A stretch of DNA of 64,000 nt from Adiantum capillus-veneris (taxonomy: Eukaryota; Streptophyta; Polypodiopsida; Polypodiales; Pteridaceae): assembly GCA_014529385.2 (NCBI GenBank), contig CM043963.1, positions 64,035,469-64,099,468 on the forward strand, written 5' to 3'. Positions 10,002-21,039 of this stretch are shown here, piece by piece. Numbering within the stretch: position 1 is the stretch's first letter; each line of letters opens with the position of its first letter. The notes under the pieces were generated by a model, which did not search any database, was not told the origin of the DNA, and saw only the letters and a list, made by a program, of their open reading frames with translations. Both the position numbers and the translations under genes were made by a program.

Positions 10002-11075
10002 ATGGTGCCTAAGCTAAAGCGACAGTGGAAGAGGATGGTTAACCCAATGGAGAAAGAGCCAGAGAGAGGTTCAGTAAAGGTGTTGGCAATGGATGAGCTA
10101 CCAGACATTTGTCCAATAGTAGATGTGTGTCATAAAAGGAAAAATTTGGGACAAGGTTATGTGGATGGTGGAGCCCAAATATGCGTCATAACACACTCAT
10201 GCGTTGAGAAGATGGGTCTTGCAGTGGCTGGGGTGTCAGGTTTTCGGATCAGATTGGCAAACCATCAAAAAGTAAAATGCTTGGGTGTTGTAAAGAGCTT
10301 AGAAGTGGAGGCATATGATGCAAAGGCAGTGGTTGATTTTCATGTGATGCCAGCAGGGTTGGGAGCATATCCTATTATACTGGGCAGACCATGGTTACAT
10401 GCAGTGGGAGCTGTTCAAGATTGGCGACATGGTACGATTAGCCTCTATGGAAAGACAATTACCAAGAAGCTTTATAATATGGACACAAGGAAAAGATTAG
10501 AGGAGCTTTATGAAGATGAGGATGAGTCTAGTGATGAAGACTCTTCCACGGTGACAGATGAGGACAATGATAGCACTACCAACAGTGATGAGGATGCCGA
10601 TGTTGCATTTCTTTTGATGGACAAAGAAATCCAGGAGTCTGGTTTAGTTGCATTTGCGAATGAAGTTGAAGATGAGAGTGAAGGGCCTTATGAAGTGATT
10701 GAAGGGCTGATACAAATCAAGGTTGAGTTGTCAAAGAAGTACGAATTGTTGACACAAATGATCAGTGGAGACCTCTCAGCTATGGAGAAGGATATATATT
10801 TGCACATGCTGGCTAGTTTTCTTGATTTGTTCATTAATTCATATGAAGAGATCAGAGGGTTCAAGGGCAAAGAGATGCATATAGAGCTGAAAGAAGGTGC
10901 TAAGCCAGTGCAGCAAAGTCTAAGAAGGATGGGTCAAGAGAAAATGGAAGCCTTGCGGGTAGAGGTGGACAAGTTATTGAAGGAAGGGTTCATAGTTCCA
11001 GTAGAGACCACAGAATGGGTGAGTCCAATAGTGGTCAGTCCAAAGAAGGATGGGAAGTGGAGAATTTGTGTTTAA
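10002..11075 (+). pseudogene. Element 2 protease and start of reverse transcriptase
   Basis: In phase with Gag. The retropepsin shows YVDGGAQICVI at the active site (DGGA in place of the usual DSGA/DTGA) and IILGRPWLHAVGAVQDW at the C-terminal loop. An acidic spacer rich in Asp, Glu and Ser follows. The RT begins with KEMHIELKEGAKPVQQ, GFIVPVETTEWVSPIVV and PKKDGKWRICV. The frame stops at 11075 because of a one-base shift in GTGTTTAAACCC; the RT continues in another phase from about 11070. DGGA also occurs in element 4, so it need not be a defect. Confidence 0.85.
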
Positions 11076-11736
11076 ACCCTTAAACGCAGCCAATAAGAAG
11101 AACCCATATCCTCTTCCATTCATCGATCATATCTTGGATTCAGTGGCAGGTTATGAGAGGTACAGTGTGTGTGATGGTTTTTCAGGCTATTTTCAATTGA
11201 AGATTGCTCTTAAAGACCGCACAAAGACCACTTTTATTACGCCATGGGGCTGCTATTGCTACACAGTATTGCCATTTGGGTTGTCAAATGGACCTTCCTT
11301 CTATCAAGAGAGAGCAAATTGGGTGTTGGAACCAATCATTGGTAGTTATGTTAAAGCTTTTATGGATGACTTCTGTGTTTATAGCAGTAGGGCTGAACAC
11401 CATGAGAAGCTGCAGATGGTATTGGCTCGATATGATGAATGTGGAGGACAACTAAATCCAAAGAAATGCCATCTAGCACAGCCAGGGGTGAAGTTATTGG
11501 GCCACATGGTGTCAGAAAATGGCATTGAGGATGATCGAGACAAGGTTAAGTCTATTATTCTTCTTCCATCACCTATGAGTACGAAGCAATTGGCAACCTT
11601 TATACACAAAGTGAAGTACATGGCAAGGCTTATTCCATTGTCTTCTCAGATTCTTTATCCATTACAACAAGTGGCAAAGCATGATCCATTGCAATGGAAT
11701 GACAAGTGTGAAGAAGTGTTTCAAGAGAGGTGTTAG
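11050..11736 (+). pseudogene. Element 2 reverse transcriptase core
   Basis: Continues the RT after the frameshift: LNAANKKNPYPLPFID, CDGFSGYFQLKIA (first catalytic Asp), VLPFGLSNGPSFYQ, KAFMDDFCVYS (the YxDD box as FMDD), CHLAQPGVKLLGHMVS and the thumb. All catalytic residues are present. The frame ends at 11736 by a one-base shift near GAGAGGTGTTAGG, and the protein continues in the next phase with LGGLSAMQAPDW. The Tat-like DGFSGY form is also seen in element 7. Confidence 0.9.
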
Positions 11737-13151
11737 GGGGGTTGTCAGCCATGCAGGCTCCTGATTGGGAGAAAGTTTTTTATGTAAATCCCTCAGTAGG
11801 GGATGATGCCATTGGAGCCATGCTATTTAAAAAGGGGAAGGGCAGCCATTATATGAGGCCACTGTATTGTGCAAGCCGAGTGAAGTTGGTAGTGGAGAGA
11901 AAGTTCTCGGAAGTAGAGCTAGTGATGGCCAGTGTAATATTTTCTTGTCGACGATTTCGTCATTACTTGCTACCATGGCCTTTTGTTTTCTTGATGAGTT
12001 ATGCCTTTTTGCCGCAGTTAATTAATGGTACTAACATGTCAAATGTGGTGAAGAAATGGGTAATTGAGTTGCAGGAGTTTGAGTTCTCTTTTCTAGTGGA
12101 AGATAGTACAAGGGCTACCCTAGCTGATTTGTTGACCTACAAGGAGAATCCCCTTATTGTTAAGGAAGAGGTGGTGAGAAAGGTAGCTGAAGAAGTGCCA
12201 CAGATCAGCAATGCACATGTGTTGTTCTTTCATGGTTCATACAGAAAGAGCCATGATGCAGCTTCAGGGGGTATAGCACTTTATGGCCCAGAGGGGGAGC
12301 TAGTATGCAAGAGAGGGTTCAAATTGGATGCTCATAGTAACAATGAGGCTGAATATGCTACTCTGGAAGCCGGATTACACATTTGTTTGAAGCATGGGGT
12401 TCGAAGGTTGAGCATAAAAGGTGATGCCTTGTTAGTGGTGAAGCAAGTGCTGGGTGTGTGGAAGAGCAAGAACACCTCATTGAAGGAAATGTGCTTCAAA
12501 ATTAAAGGCCTGTTAAAAAAGTTCGAAGCATGGATCATCAGACACATTGAATGTGCTCTAAATGGAGAGGCACATGAAGCAGCTCAAGGCATGATTGGGG
12601 AGCTATTTGTGTTGAGGACCACTTTACCTCTTTATCATGGCCGGGAAGGTTTGGCTCAAGAAGAGGAGTTTTTGCTAACAGGAATCATTCCAAAGGAGAT
12701 TCAGAAGTCTAAAAAGTATGGCTTTGTGCGTAGAGCATACAGGTACAAATTGATTGGTGATGTCTTATACATGAAAGGGGCTGATCTCGTGTTGAGACGT
12801 GTACCTTGGAGGGAGGAGCTTTACAGAGTGTTGGAAGAGAATCATGAAGGCGCATGTGGTGGCCATTTTGCTCTAAAGATCACCTTGCATAAGATTTTGC
12901 AAGCGGGGTATGTATGGCCTAGTTTGCACAAGGATGTTCACCATTGGTGTAGGTCTTGCAATAGGTGTCAAGCATTTGGGAAGAGAGTGTTGAAGCCAGA
13001 GCTACGAAAAACCATTATGGCGTTTGATGTGTTTGAAAAGTGGGGGATTGATGCAATAGGTCCGTTACCTATCACAAGCAGGGGCAAAAGCTATATCTTG
13101 ACGACAGTGGACTATCTCTCTAGATGGGCAGAGGCTATAGCAGTAAAATAG
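11730..13151 (+). pseudogene. Element 2 gypsy RNase H, second RNase H and integrase N-terminal half
   Basis: The first part (about 11760-12145) is a degenerate gypsy RNase H: the first Asp is replaced (YVNPS for the usual VDAS) and the TDH motif is missing. From about 12210 an archaeal-type RNase HI follows (FFHGSYRKS, NNEAEYATLEAGL, IKGDALLVVKQV, GEAHEAA). The usual catalytic Asp of FDGS and of the final motif are both His here. The integrase then shows the H2C2 finger (ENHEGACGGHFA and CRSCNRC) and KWGIDAIG with the first catalytic Asp. TAG at 13149-13151 interrupts the catalytic core in phase. Confidence 0.88.
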
Positions 13152-13166
13152 ATCACTCCAAAGGAT

Positions 13167-14009
13167 GTGGCAAAATTTGTGTATGATGAAATATGTTGCA
13201 AGTTTGGGGTGCCATTAGAGCTACTTTCAGATAAGGGGCTAGGATTTAGAGCTAAACTGCTAGACTTCTTATGCACAAAGATGAAGATTAAGCACCAGCA
13301 TACCACTCCTTATTACCCGCAGTGTAATGTCTTAAATGAAAGATTCAATGGTGAGTTGGTACAAATTCTTTCTAAAGTGACAGAGCACCAAGGAAAGAAT
13401 TGGGATTTAGAATTGCCTAGTGCATTATGGGCTTATCGTACTTCGGTGAAGACAGGTACAGGGTTTACTCCATTTCATTTGGTGTATGGAAAGGAAGCGC
13501 TATTGCCTGTGGAGGTAGAGTTGCCTGCGGTCAAGATGTTAGAGAAGTTGCTTGGGCTGCCTAGTGATGCATTCAAAGAGAGGCTCTTGCAGTTACAAGA
13601 GGTCGAGTTGGATAGGATGAGCGCATTGGAGCATTATGGGCAGATGCAGGATAAGGCTTTGGCAAAGATAAATGAAAAGGTCAAAAGTAAGGGTATCAAG
13701 AAACATGACTTGGTTTTGCGCTACAACAGTAAGCTGGACAACACCTTCCAAAAGAAGTTTCAAATTAAGTGGAAAGGCCCTTTCAAGGTAGTGGAGTGTT
13801 TTCCAAATGGCACATATCAGCTGGCTAACCTGGATGGTGTTCTACATAAGTCAAGGGTAAATGGATTGGGTCTTAAATTGTATCATGCTAGATTGATGAT
13901 GGTGGAGCAAGATGAGCTGTCTGTGGATCAAGCAGTGTTGGTGAGGGATGAGGAGACCTGTGATGCGGCGAGTCTCATATCTCTCTTTGCTGCTGCTGAT
14001 CATCAATGA
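13167..14009 (+). pseudogene. Element 2 integrase catalytic core and C-terminus
   Basis: In the same phase as the preceding frame, after a nonsense codon. It supplies the second catalytic Asp (LLSDKGLGF), the Glu (NVLNERFN) and the FTPFHLVYGKEALLPVE segment. The C-terminal GPY/F-like module is KWKGPFKVVECFPNGTYQL. There is no chromodomain, as expected for Tat. The frame ends 28 bases before the 3' LTR. The DDE triad is intact, so the TAG at 13149 is the main defect. Confidence 0.9.
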
Positions 14010-14018
14010 TCTAGCAGG

Positions 14019-14037
14019 CTAGGGGATGGGCAAATTA
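14019..14037 (+). promoter_or_regulatory. Polypurine tract of element 2
   Basis: AGGGGATGGGCAAATTA precedes the LTR start TGTCAGGAG at 14038, mirroring element 1. Confidence 0.55.
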
Positions 14038-15175
14038 TGTCAGGAGTTTTTTGGAGCAAGAGATTGCGCATATGTACATATACATGCATGGTGCATCAAA
14101 TAAAGAATTGCCCATTTTTCAGAGCCAGGTGGTTACGTGGGGCCCACATGTGTACAGGTAGGACAACATGTACATAGTGCAACGATTTTCACTATTACCA
14201 GTATCAGTGTGTTTTTTCTACAATAAGGAGGAGTTGGTAGCGCGTAAAACTTCTCGAGGAAGCTATCCGCGGGCCAATGACATGAGGTAAGCAGATGCGT
14301 CAGATGGCACCTAGTGGCGTCAGGAGGTCGAACGGGGTCAATACTTGCACGCGGAGAAGTATGGACACGGCGTGGGTGTTTTCTTGTGATACTTATGCAG
14401 AAAGGTCATCATGAGGACCACTTTTTGGGGCCACTTCACGTGGTTGCGGGATGCATTATTTGGAAAAACTGAATGCCAAGTGTGCGGATGATGCAAAAAG
14501 GTGACAACTATGCACTGCGAGGTCAGTTTTTGGCCTGTTCGGGGTCCGTTTGAGGTCATCTAAAAGGCCACGGGTGCCCAACTAATAAATCTAAGTGTGG
14601 GAACTGAAAAAAATGAGAGAAGATAAAAAAAAACGTGGAGAAGAGAGGAGGAACAACCGCAAGTGTGTTTTTGTTGTTTTTGGCCCTAAACTGCTCATCC
14701 GAGGTCGGATTTGAGCACTGTGACATTGTAGGGTGGGGTTTTTGGGCGTTCTGGATGCAATGGCGCTGTCCATTTTGCCAAATTCCTCAGAGATTTTCTG
14801 CTATTTTTCTGTGTAATCTTCTCCGGTGAGTGAATCCTCTGCTTAACTTTGTGGTTGTATCTGGTGTATTTCCTCAATACTGTGTAAACTATTTGCCCCA
14901 TTGGTGTTGGGATGAGTTTCATTGAGTCTAAACAACAAAAATTTTCCTCCTTTGAGCTGAATTGAGAGTGTGTGTGTGAGTGTGTATGTGTGAGTGTTGA
15001 GTGGGCAAGTGGGAATCTCTCTCTTCTCACTCCGTCTGTGTGTTTCCTGTCTCGGCCAAGCTGGTTGTGTAAGCCGAGTGGTGCCCCATAATGTGTGTGT
15101 GTATCATCCCAAGAGTGTGTGACGAGTCATTATAGAGGCGTTGTGTGTGTTTTCATCCCGCTCACAACGTGCTCG
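14038..15175 (+). repeat. Element 2 3' LTR (right end uncertain)
   Basis: Starts TGTCAGGAG directly after the polypurine tract. It has no coding content and includes GT-rich tracts near 14965-15000 and 15090-15105. No second copy is present in the window, so the right border is set only by the start of minus-strand element 3 sequence. Confidence 0.5.
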
Positions 15176-15176
15176 C

Positions 15177-15700
15177 TTATTTGGTTTTCATTAGTGTGGC
15201 GTTCTTTTGTAGCCTAATAGGACACTCGGCCACACGATGTGAACCTCCACACTCATAGAATTGAAGAGGTGGTTTCTTGGCAGTGTAATTGATATTTTGG
15301 CCTCTTGCAGTAGCAAGAGCAGCTACTTGATAGACAGGTTTGACTTTCCCCCAATAGTCCTCCATGTAGTATTATGGACTTTATTCAAGCTCATCAATTC
15401 TATAGGCAAAATTAGGGTCTATATCTTCCTCACATCCTTCCAAACAAGCAATACATGACTCACAATCCACTTGATTCACAGAAGTGATTTTTGGATGTGG
15501 TGGTTGCGATCCTAGCACTGGAGGTGGTAAGGGTGTTGTTTGAACAACATTTGTTGTGATGTTTGTTCAAGAGGTGGGGCCGACATCAATGCAGACACTC
15601 GAGGTGTGTATGTCCATGCTAAGGTTGGTCTATTGGCCATCATGCGCTTAAATACTATGCAATCCTTAGCTTGATGACCATCCTCCCACAGGCATTGCAA
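15177..15700 (-). pseudogene. Element 3 Gag C-terminus with zinc-knuckle remnants
   Basis: Minus-strand frames 15700-15512 and 15365-15177 carry CLWEDGHQAKDC and CGGSHRVAECP, both resembling CCHC knuckles. A frameshift near 15690 separates them from the upstream Gag, and another lies between the two. No protease or polymerase follows, so the element is truncated here at the junction with the element 2 LTR. Confidence 0.6.
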
Positions 15701-16797
15701 TTCCCATTGAATTCTACTCTAAAAGTAGGGCATTCAGTGGTACTAGGTGGACCATAGCATACTGAGCACCAATGTTGCTCCCTTCTTGGATACATATGAT
15801 TGTTTTGCGGAGCACGATTGTCTCTAAAACTCTCTTGAATAGCTTTGGTGAGATCTGCTAAAGACACCTCATATATCTTTGGCTCCTTAGAAATATGATT
15901 TAGGGTCATTGGTTGATGCCCCGATGCTTGCGAGCTAGTAGATTTAGGCTCAACAGACAGTCTTTATCCTTGAATCATTAAATTATCCTCCAATTGGATC
16001 GCATTGGTGGTGACTGCTTCCCAAGTGGTGATACCTCTAATGACTAGGCCATTGTAGATATCCTCATGTCGTAATCCCCTAATGAATCTATCAAGCAATT
16101 GATTATTATTGAAGCGCTCATTTGGATTACAACGAGAATTCAAATGCTTCAAGCGACTAATAAAGTTTCTCATCGACTCTCCTTCCTCTCGTTGGGCTTT
16201 TTGGACCTAAGAGGCTACACCCCAAAGCACTTCCTCTCGTATGTGTTTTTTCAAGAACAGTCTCCTAAGAGTAGGGTAAATCGTTTTTCCTTCCACCCTT
16301 AGGGTTCTATACCAATCCCCAGCCTTCCCACTTAAGGTTAGGATTAAAGCATTACTCTTATGCAGGTCATTGTGTTCTCCTAAAGAATTGCATATTTGTT
16401 CAAACACTTCGATATGCTTTCTCACATCCCCATCTCCACTAAATTTTTGTGTGAGCTTGGCTATTTGTAATGCCTTACTTATAGGCTCTCTATCAGGTGT
16501 GTTATTCATATTCTCAGCAATAGATCGATCGATGCTTTGAGGAAATGCTGCCAAATCTCCTAAATAAGCAAGTGTAGTGGCCACAGGTGCAGGTTCTTCT
16601 AGAACTACATGTGGGATGGGAGTTTTCCTTGGCCTTGGCATACGGGTGGCCCTTGGGTCCCATACCTCGTATGGTCGTGTACCACGTGGTGGTCCAAAGT
16701 TCATAGGTGCGTCCCTAGGCATAGCCGGTGCCAAATACGACATGTTATTGCTAGCTGGTATGGCCCCACTTGAATAAGAGCTCGGAGAATGCCATTG
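15655..16797 (-). pseudogene. Element 3 Gag, central part
   Basis: One minus-strand phase carries the retrotrans_gag pattern: KFSGDGDVRKHIEVFEQI, LTLSGKAGDWYRTL, FISRLKHLNSRC and LLDRFIRGLRHEDIY, then CSVCYGPPSTTECP. In-frame stops lie at 16209-16207 (TAG) and 15966-15964 (TAA). The frame is cut at 16797/16798 by the 5' LTR of element 4; its upstream part resumes at 23742. The protein seen across the LTR border (with MCVPTSAMSP) is chimeric and not real. Confidence 0.8.
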
Positions 16798-16802
16798 TGG
16801 AG
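16798..16802. repeat. Target-site duplication of element 4, left copy
   Basis: TGGAG directly precedes the 5' LTR and recurs at 23737-23741 directly after the 3' LTR. Confidence 0.92.
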
Positions 16803-17461
16803 TCTCACAAATGGGTGACATGGCTGATGTGGGTACACACACATTTGCCTAGCTGCCTGACTACAAAGAAATCCTAAATGCTGGCGTGGCAGATTTGGCA
16901 GAACTGATGACGTGGCTACAGTGTACGGACAGGCCCGCCAAATGCGATGATGGTGATACGTGGCAGGCTGTACGGACGTCCACTTTTTGCGGCGCTTTTC
17001 ACGGAAGTTGGTTGCTTGCTTTTTGCTACGCAGAACCTACGCCATGCCTGGGAGAGAGGGAGCTTTATTTATTTAAAATCTTTGCTTTAATCCTTCCCAA
17101 GGCTTGTAAGGGCTTTTGGTTTATTTCCAAAGCTTTTAATTTTCAGCTTTTTAGTTTAACAGCTTTTGGGCTCTACTTTTAGCATCCCTTGTAATCTTTA
17201 AATATGTGAGCAGGCCTCTCACAACTCAAAGCATCTGGACGCATAGTCTGAGTGTGAGCACCTGCCCGCACTCTTGTACTTTGAACACAGACTAATATAT
17301 ACAGAAATACCGAAAGGGGCACCAGACTTTGGGGCCAATATCTCTAGGCACGGAACTCCGTCGGGCGAGTGTCGAATCAATTGTGAACTTTGAACTGTTT
17401 TGAAGTGGTTATTTGTGCTATCACGGTAGATTCTCAACTTGGAGTGTCCAAGTTTGTTACA
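16803..17461 (+). repeat. Element 4 5' LTR
   Basis: Colinear with 23081-23736. The first base pair is TC instead of TG, a likely G-to-C change at 16804. Ends GTTACA directly before the primer-binding site. Confidence 0.95.
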
Positions 17462-17462
17462 G

Positions 17463-17474
17463 TGGTATCAGAGC
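17463..17474 (+). promoter_or_regulatory. Primer-binding site of element 4 (initiator-Met tRNA)
   Basis: TGGTATCAGAGC, the exact complement of the plant initiator-Met tRNA 3' end, begins one base after the 5' LTR. Confidence 0.95.
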
Positions 17475-17530
17475 ACAACCAATTTCTCTTCTACAAAAAA
17501 TCTGATCCCTAATTTTTTTCCGCGGCACCT

Positions 17531-19102
17531 ATGGCTTCAGACAAAGGTGAGTTGACTCCCTCTGCATCCAGAGATGCGAGAAGGGATCACAACGAAGATT
17601 CTGGCAAGGAGTATGGCCTATCTTGGCCTACTCAGGCGGAGCGTCAAGAGATCGAGCACCGACAATTGATCGGCGATGCAACAAAGATGACGCTTAATTT
17701 TGCTAAGGACCCGAAATTAGCTAAATATATGAGCAAGAGTTCTTTTGAAGAGGTGCACTCGCAGTGGCAGAAAACCACAAAACCACCCCCAAAACCTGCT
17801 CTCAAGAAACCTCCTACTCCCAAGAAGTTTACAGAGAAGGAATTAGAAGAGGTGGTTGATGCAAGAATTGCTCAGCTTTTAAATAGCGTAGAACAAAGCC
17901 CAAAAGCACGACAAAAAGCAGAAGAAACGCACTGACTTCCCAAGTTATTTGGGTCGTCAGTCTACATTTGAAAAGGCTAGAAATCAGAAGAAGCGTGTTC
18001 GATTTGAAGGAGTACCAAGTTCTTCTTCTTCTTCTTCTTCTTCTTCTTCTTCTGGCAGTTCTTCTAGCTCATCTGGCTCGAGCGAATAAGACTAAAAAGG
18101 GAAAAAGAAAAGCAAAAAGCAACGCTTCGGAAAGGGCAAGAAAAAGGCAAAGAAGTCTAAATCTCGCCCCGTGATTGACAATTCTTCTGAGGACTCATCT
18201 ATAGACAGTTCAGACTCTGATGATAGCCACTTTTACACAAAGAAGAAGAATTTTTACAAAGCCAACCAGTATGACTTTCTGGAAGACAAAAGCAAGAAAG
18301 TCGGAGAGTTTAAGGAAGGTGGACAGTCAATTAAATTTGACACATTTTCTGGTTATAGAGATGCTTCGAAGGCTTTGTATTTTGTACAACAGTTTGACAT
18401 CGCTTTCGCGAGAGGGCATTACTCAGAGCACTCTAAGATTCGGAGAGCTACCTCTTACTCTAAGGGGAATGCTCGAACTTGGTGGTCCACGCTTCTATTA
18501 AACAAGACTGCGCCAGTTAAATGGCTAAAATTCAAGAGGCTTTTATATCTTGTTGGTTGAGTCGAGAGTATGAATGTGATATAGCGAACCATCTTCGGAT
18601 GACCAAGAAGGATACAGTGGACGCTTATTGCCAGAGATTCTGGAGCTCTTTTCTGCCCACCTCTTCACTTATGAAGATCTCGTTCAAGGAACAGATTGAG
18701 CGGTTTACCTTTGGTCTTCCTACAGAGATCCGAGATCACTGCTTGGAACAAAAATTAGCTTCCATTCAGGAGTTGATGAGTCATGCGAAACGGGGTTTTT
18801 CCATTCACTCAGGCAGTTTGACCTACCCCATCGATGAGGTAATGACACAAAGAGCCGAACAAAATTTGACAAATGAAAGTAGAAGAGGAAGAGCAACCCA
18901 TAAAAGAAGGATGCACGACCCAAGCTTACTCCTCAGGAGAGGGCTCGCTACATTAGGAAAGGGAAGTGATTTGGATGCGGGGAAACTGGACATATCTCCA
19001 CGAAGTGCCCTAAAAAGGCACAGAAAGAACATAACGACAAGGACGACGAGAGGCCTGAGAGTTCGAGAGCAGCTGAGGAACGTGGAAGAAAAGGCAAGAT
19101 GA
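17531..19102 (+). pseudogene. Element 4 Gag
   Basis: Starts with MASDKGELT at 17531. An N-terminal charged, Pro-rich part runs to 17935. A poly-Ser stretch encoded by TTC/TCT repeats (about 18018-18050) and a Lys-rich stretch follow in another phase. The gag domain lies at 18300-18850: TFSGYRDASKALYFVQQFD, KGNARTWWSTLL, RFWSSFLPTS and RFTFGLPTEIRDHCL, with a phase change near 18540. A zinc knuckle GCGETGHISTKC occurs near 18973 in a further phase. Its first Cys position is TGA, so the knuckle is broken. Acidic Ser-Asp-rich sequence at 18170-18230 is a typical linker. Confidence 0.8.
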
Positions 19103-19129
19103 AAACATGACTGGTTCTAGATTGCGTGG

Positions 19130-19577
19130 GTACCGATCCCAGCCCGTTGGACGAGAGTATAGAACTTTGCTGAGCTTGGGGCAAAGTGAAAGACCAAGAA
19201 GCCCTGATCTTCTTTGATGGAGGAGCCGAGGCCAACTTCATTTCACTAGAATTGGCGGCGCGACTCGAGATCAGATGGGACCACTTACAAAGGCACCTCT
19301 AGTGGCACCAGACAGGGACGTAGCCATTATACCTGTCATTGGTAAACTTCGGTTGCATTGTCAGGGGTATTTGGGGCATGAGGACTTTTACATAATGCTT
19401 TTGGAAGGTTGTGATGTCCTCTTGGGAATTCCCTGGTACCACAAGAAGAACTCCGTGGTCGACTATTGGGCGAGGAAAGTGACATTGACCACAGAGAAGG
19501 GCATAACCATTGTACTCGATATCAAACTTAAGGGCAAGTCTGTTCCTATTGTATCGGCTTCGGCCATTTCTAAATGA
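19130..19577 (+). pseudogene. Element 4 protease
   Basis: Retropepsin-type aspartic protease that would cleave the polyprotein. FFDGGAEANFIS (DGGA) begins near 19212 in one phase. The rest, including VIGKLRLHCQGYLGHEDFYIM and VLLGIPWYHKKNSVVDYW, is in the phase starting at 19275, so a frameshift lies between them near 19270. The order active site then LLGIPW is that of the family. Confidence 0.75.
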
Positions 19578-20640
19578 AATCCAATCTGTTTGTTTACTCG
19601 ATCTTTATGAAAGAGTTGAGTGATAAGGACATGACAAATATGTCTGAAGTTGATAAAGAACGCCAAGATTTTCTCCACTCTCATGCCGATTGCTTCTCAG
19701 AAGGCCTACCAGGCGAGTTAGCACCCACTTTTCCTGAAGATCATACCATTGATCTCATACCTCGAAGCACACCACCGAACTGACCACTTTATCGTGTGAG
19801 CCAAGCACAGAATGAAGAGATTATGAACCAAGTGAAAGACCTCTTGGAAAAGAGTCTTGTCCAGTTTAGTACTTCACCATATTGCTCTCAGGTGTTGTTG
19901 GTTTGAAGAAAGACGGATCTTGGAGAATGTGCATCGATTATAGAGCTCTCAACAAAATCACCATCAAGAACAGATTTTTGATTCTCAGGATCGATAATAT
20001 ACTCGACAGATCACAAGGATCCTCGTGTTTTAGCAAGATTGATTTGAACAGTGGATATCATCAGATCCGAATCGCGTTGAGAGACGTCTACAAGACAGCC
20101 TTTCAAATGACTTTTGGGTTATATGAGTTTTTGGCGATGCCTTTTGGCTTAAGCAATGCTCCTATGACATTTAACCAGATGATGGACATGATTTTTCGAT
20201 AGTACAGGCTATTTGTTGACACTCTCTTTGACGATATCATTCTTTTCTCCAAGGATGAGGCAGAACATAGAGACCATCTGCTTCAGGTCTTTTAGGCATT
20301 ACGAGTTCACAAGTTAGTGATTAATGCAAAGAAAAGTGAATTTTTCCTCCCAGAGATACACTTTTTGGGACACATTGTGTCAGCAGTAGGAGTGTAGATG
20401 GATCCGGCCAAGATAGAGACTATCCGTGATTGGCCCGATTTGAAGAATGTCCATGAAGTTAGAAGCTTCTTGGGATTGTGTTTGTACTATAGGCGGTTCA
20501 TTCGAAAGTTTGCAAAGGTTGCTTCCCCTTTGCATATCTTGACACAGAAAGGAGTCCCTTTCTCGTGGGGACCCACAGAGGTGACTGCCTTTCAGACTTT
20601 GAAAGAGAAATTGACTACGAGACCAGTTTTGACTTTGTCA
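19574..20640 (+). pseudogene. Element 4 reverse transcriptase
   Basis: Motifs in order: FPEDHTIDLIP, a TGA at 19781, PLYRVSQAQ, a one-base loss near 19904, KKDGSWRMCIDYRALN, KIDLNSGYHQIRI (first Asp), MPFGLSNAPMTF, a TAG at 20200, DTLFDDIILFS (catalytic DD), TAG at 20293, FLGHIVSAVGV, TAG at 20395, and the thumb with FLGLCLYYRRFIRKF. The three TAG codons sit where Gln is usual. The core residues survive but no continuous product is possible. Confidence 0.9.
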
Positions 20641-21010
20641 AACTTGCAGAAGTCATTTGAAGTATATTGTGATGCTTGTGGTCGTAGTCTGGGTGCAGTC
20701 TTAATGCAAGAAGTCCATGTCATTGCTTATGAGAGCCGATTGTTCTCAAGGCCAGAATTGACAACACAAATTTATGAGAAAGAGATTTTGGTGGTTATCC
20801 ATGCTCTTACTCAGTGGCAGCACTATCTACTCGTAGCGGATTTTACTGTCTTTACAAACCATCAGAGTTTACGCTACTTCTTGTCACAAAAGCAGCTATC
20901 GGAAAAGCAGATGCGATGGGCGAACAGCTTGTCACAGTTTCACTTCCATATTGTCCATGTTCAGGGATATAAGAATTTGGTGGCAGATGGTCTGTCTCGG
21001 AAGCCGTTGG
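20641..21010 (+). pseudogene. Element 4 RNase H
   Basis: Gypsy-type RNase H that degrades the RNA strand. YCDACGRSLGAVLMQ, YEKEILVVIHAL, FTNHQSLRYFL and VADGLSR are visible. The TDH motif reads TNH, so one catalytic Asp is lost by a single base change. No second RNase H follows, as expected for chromodomain elements. Confidence 0.88.
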
Positions 21011-21039
21011 TTCTAGCTATTTTCACGATACATCATAGG

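Larger units (their letters stand above)
8670..15175 (+). mobile_element. Element 2: Tat-like Ty3/gypsy element, 5' LTR not found
   Basis: Gag, protease, RT, RNase H, a second RNase H and integrase follow one another on the plus strand, and the 3' LTR begins at 14038. The second, archaeal-type RNase H after the gypsy RNase H is known from the plant Tat lineage. No copy of the 3' LTR was found upstream of gag, so the element is either 5' truncated or its 5' LTR was displaced. The right end is not fixed by a target duplication; 15175 is where minus-strand element 3 sequence begins. Confidence 0.8.

Noticed and set aside
17463..17474. tRNA gene fragment matching initiator-Met tRNA
   Set aside because: Only the 12-base complement of the tRNA end is present, directly after an LTR, which is a primer-binding site. 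The same applies at 30754 and, for Asp tRNA, at 45260.
18018..18056. Poly-Leu membrane segment at 17968-18174
   Set aside because: It is the out-of-phase reading of the TTC/TCT repeat that encodes poly-Ser in the Gag of element 4.
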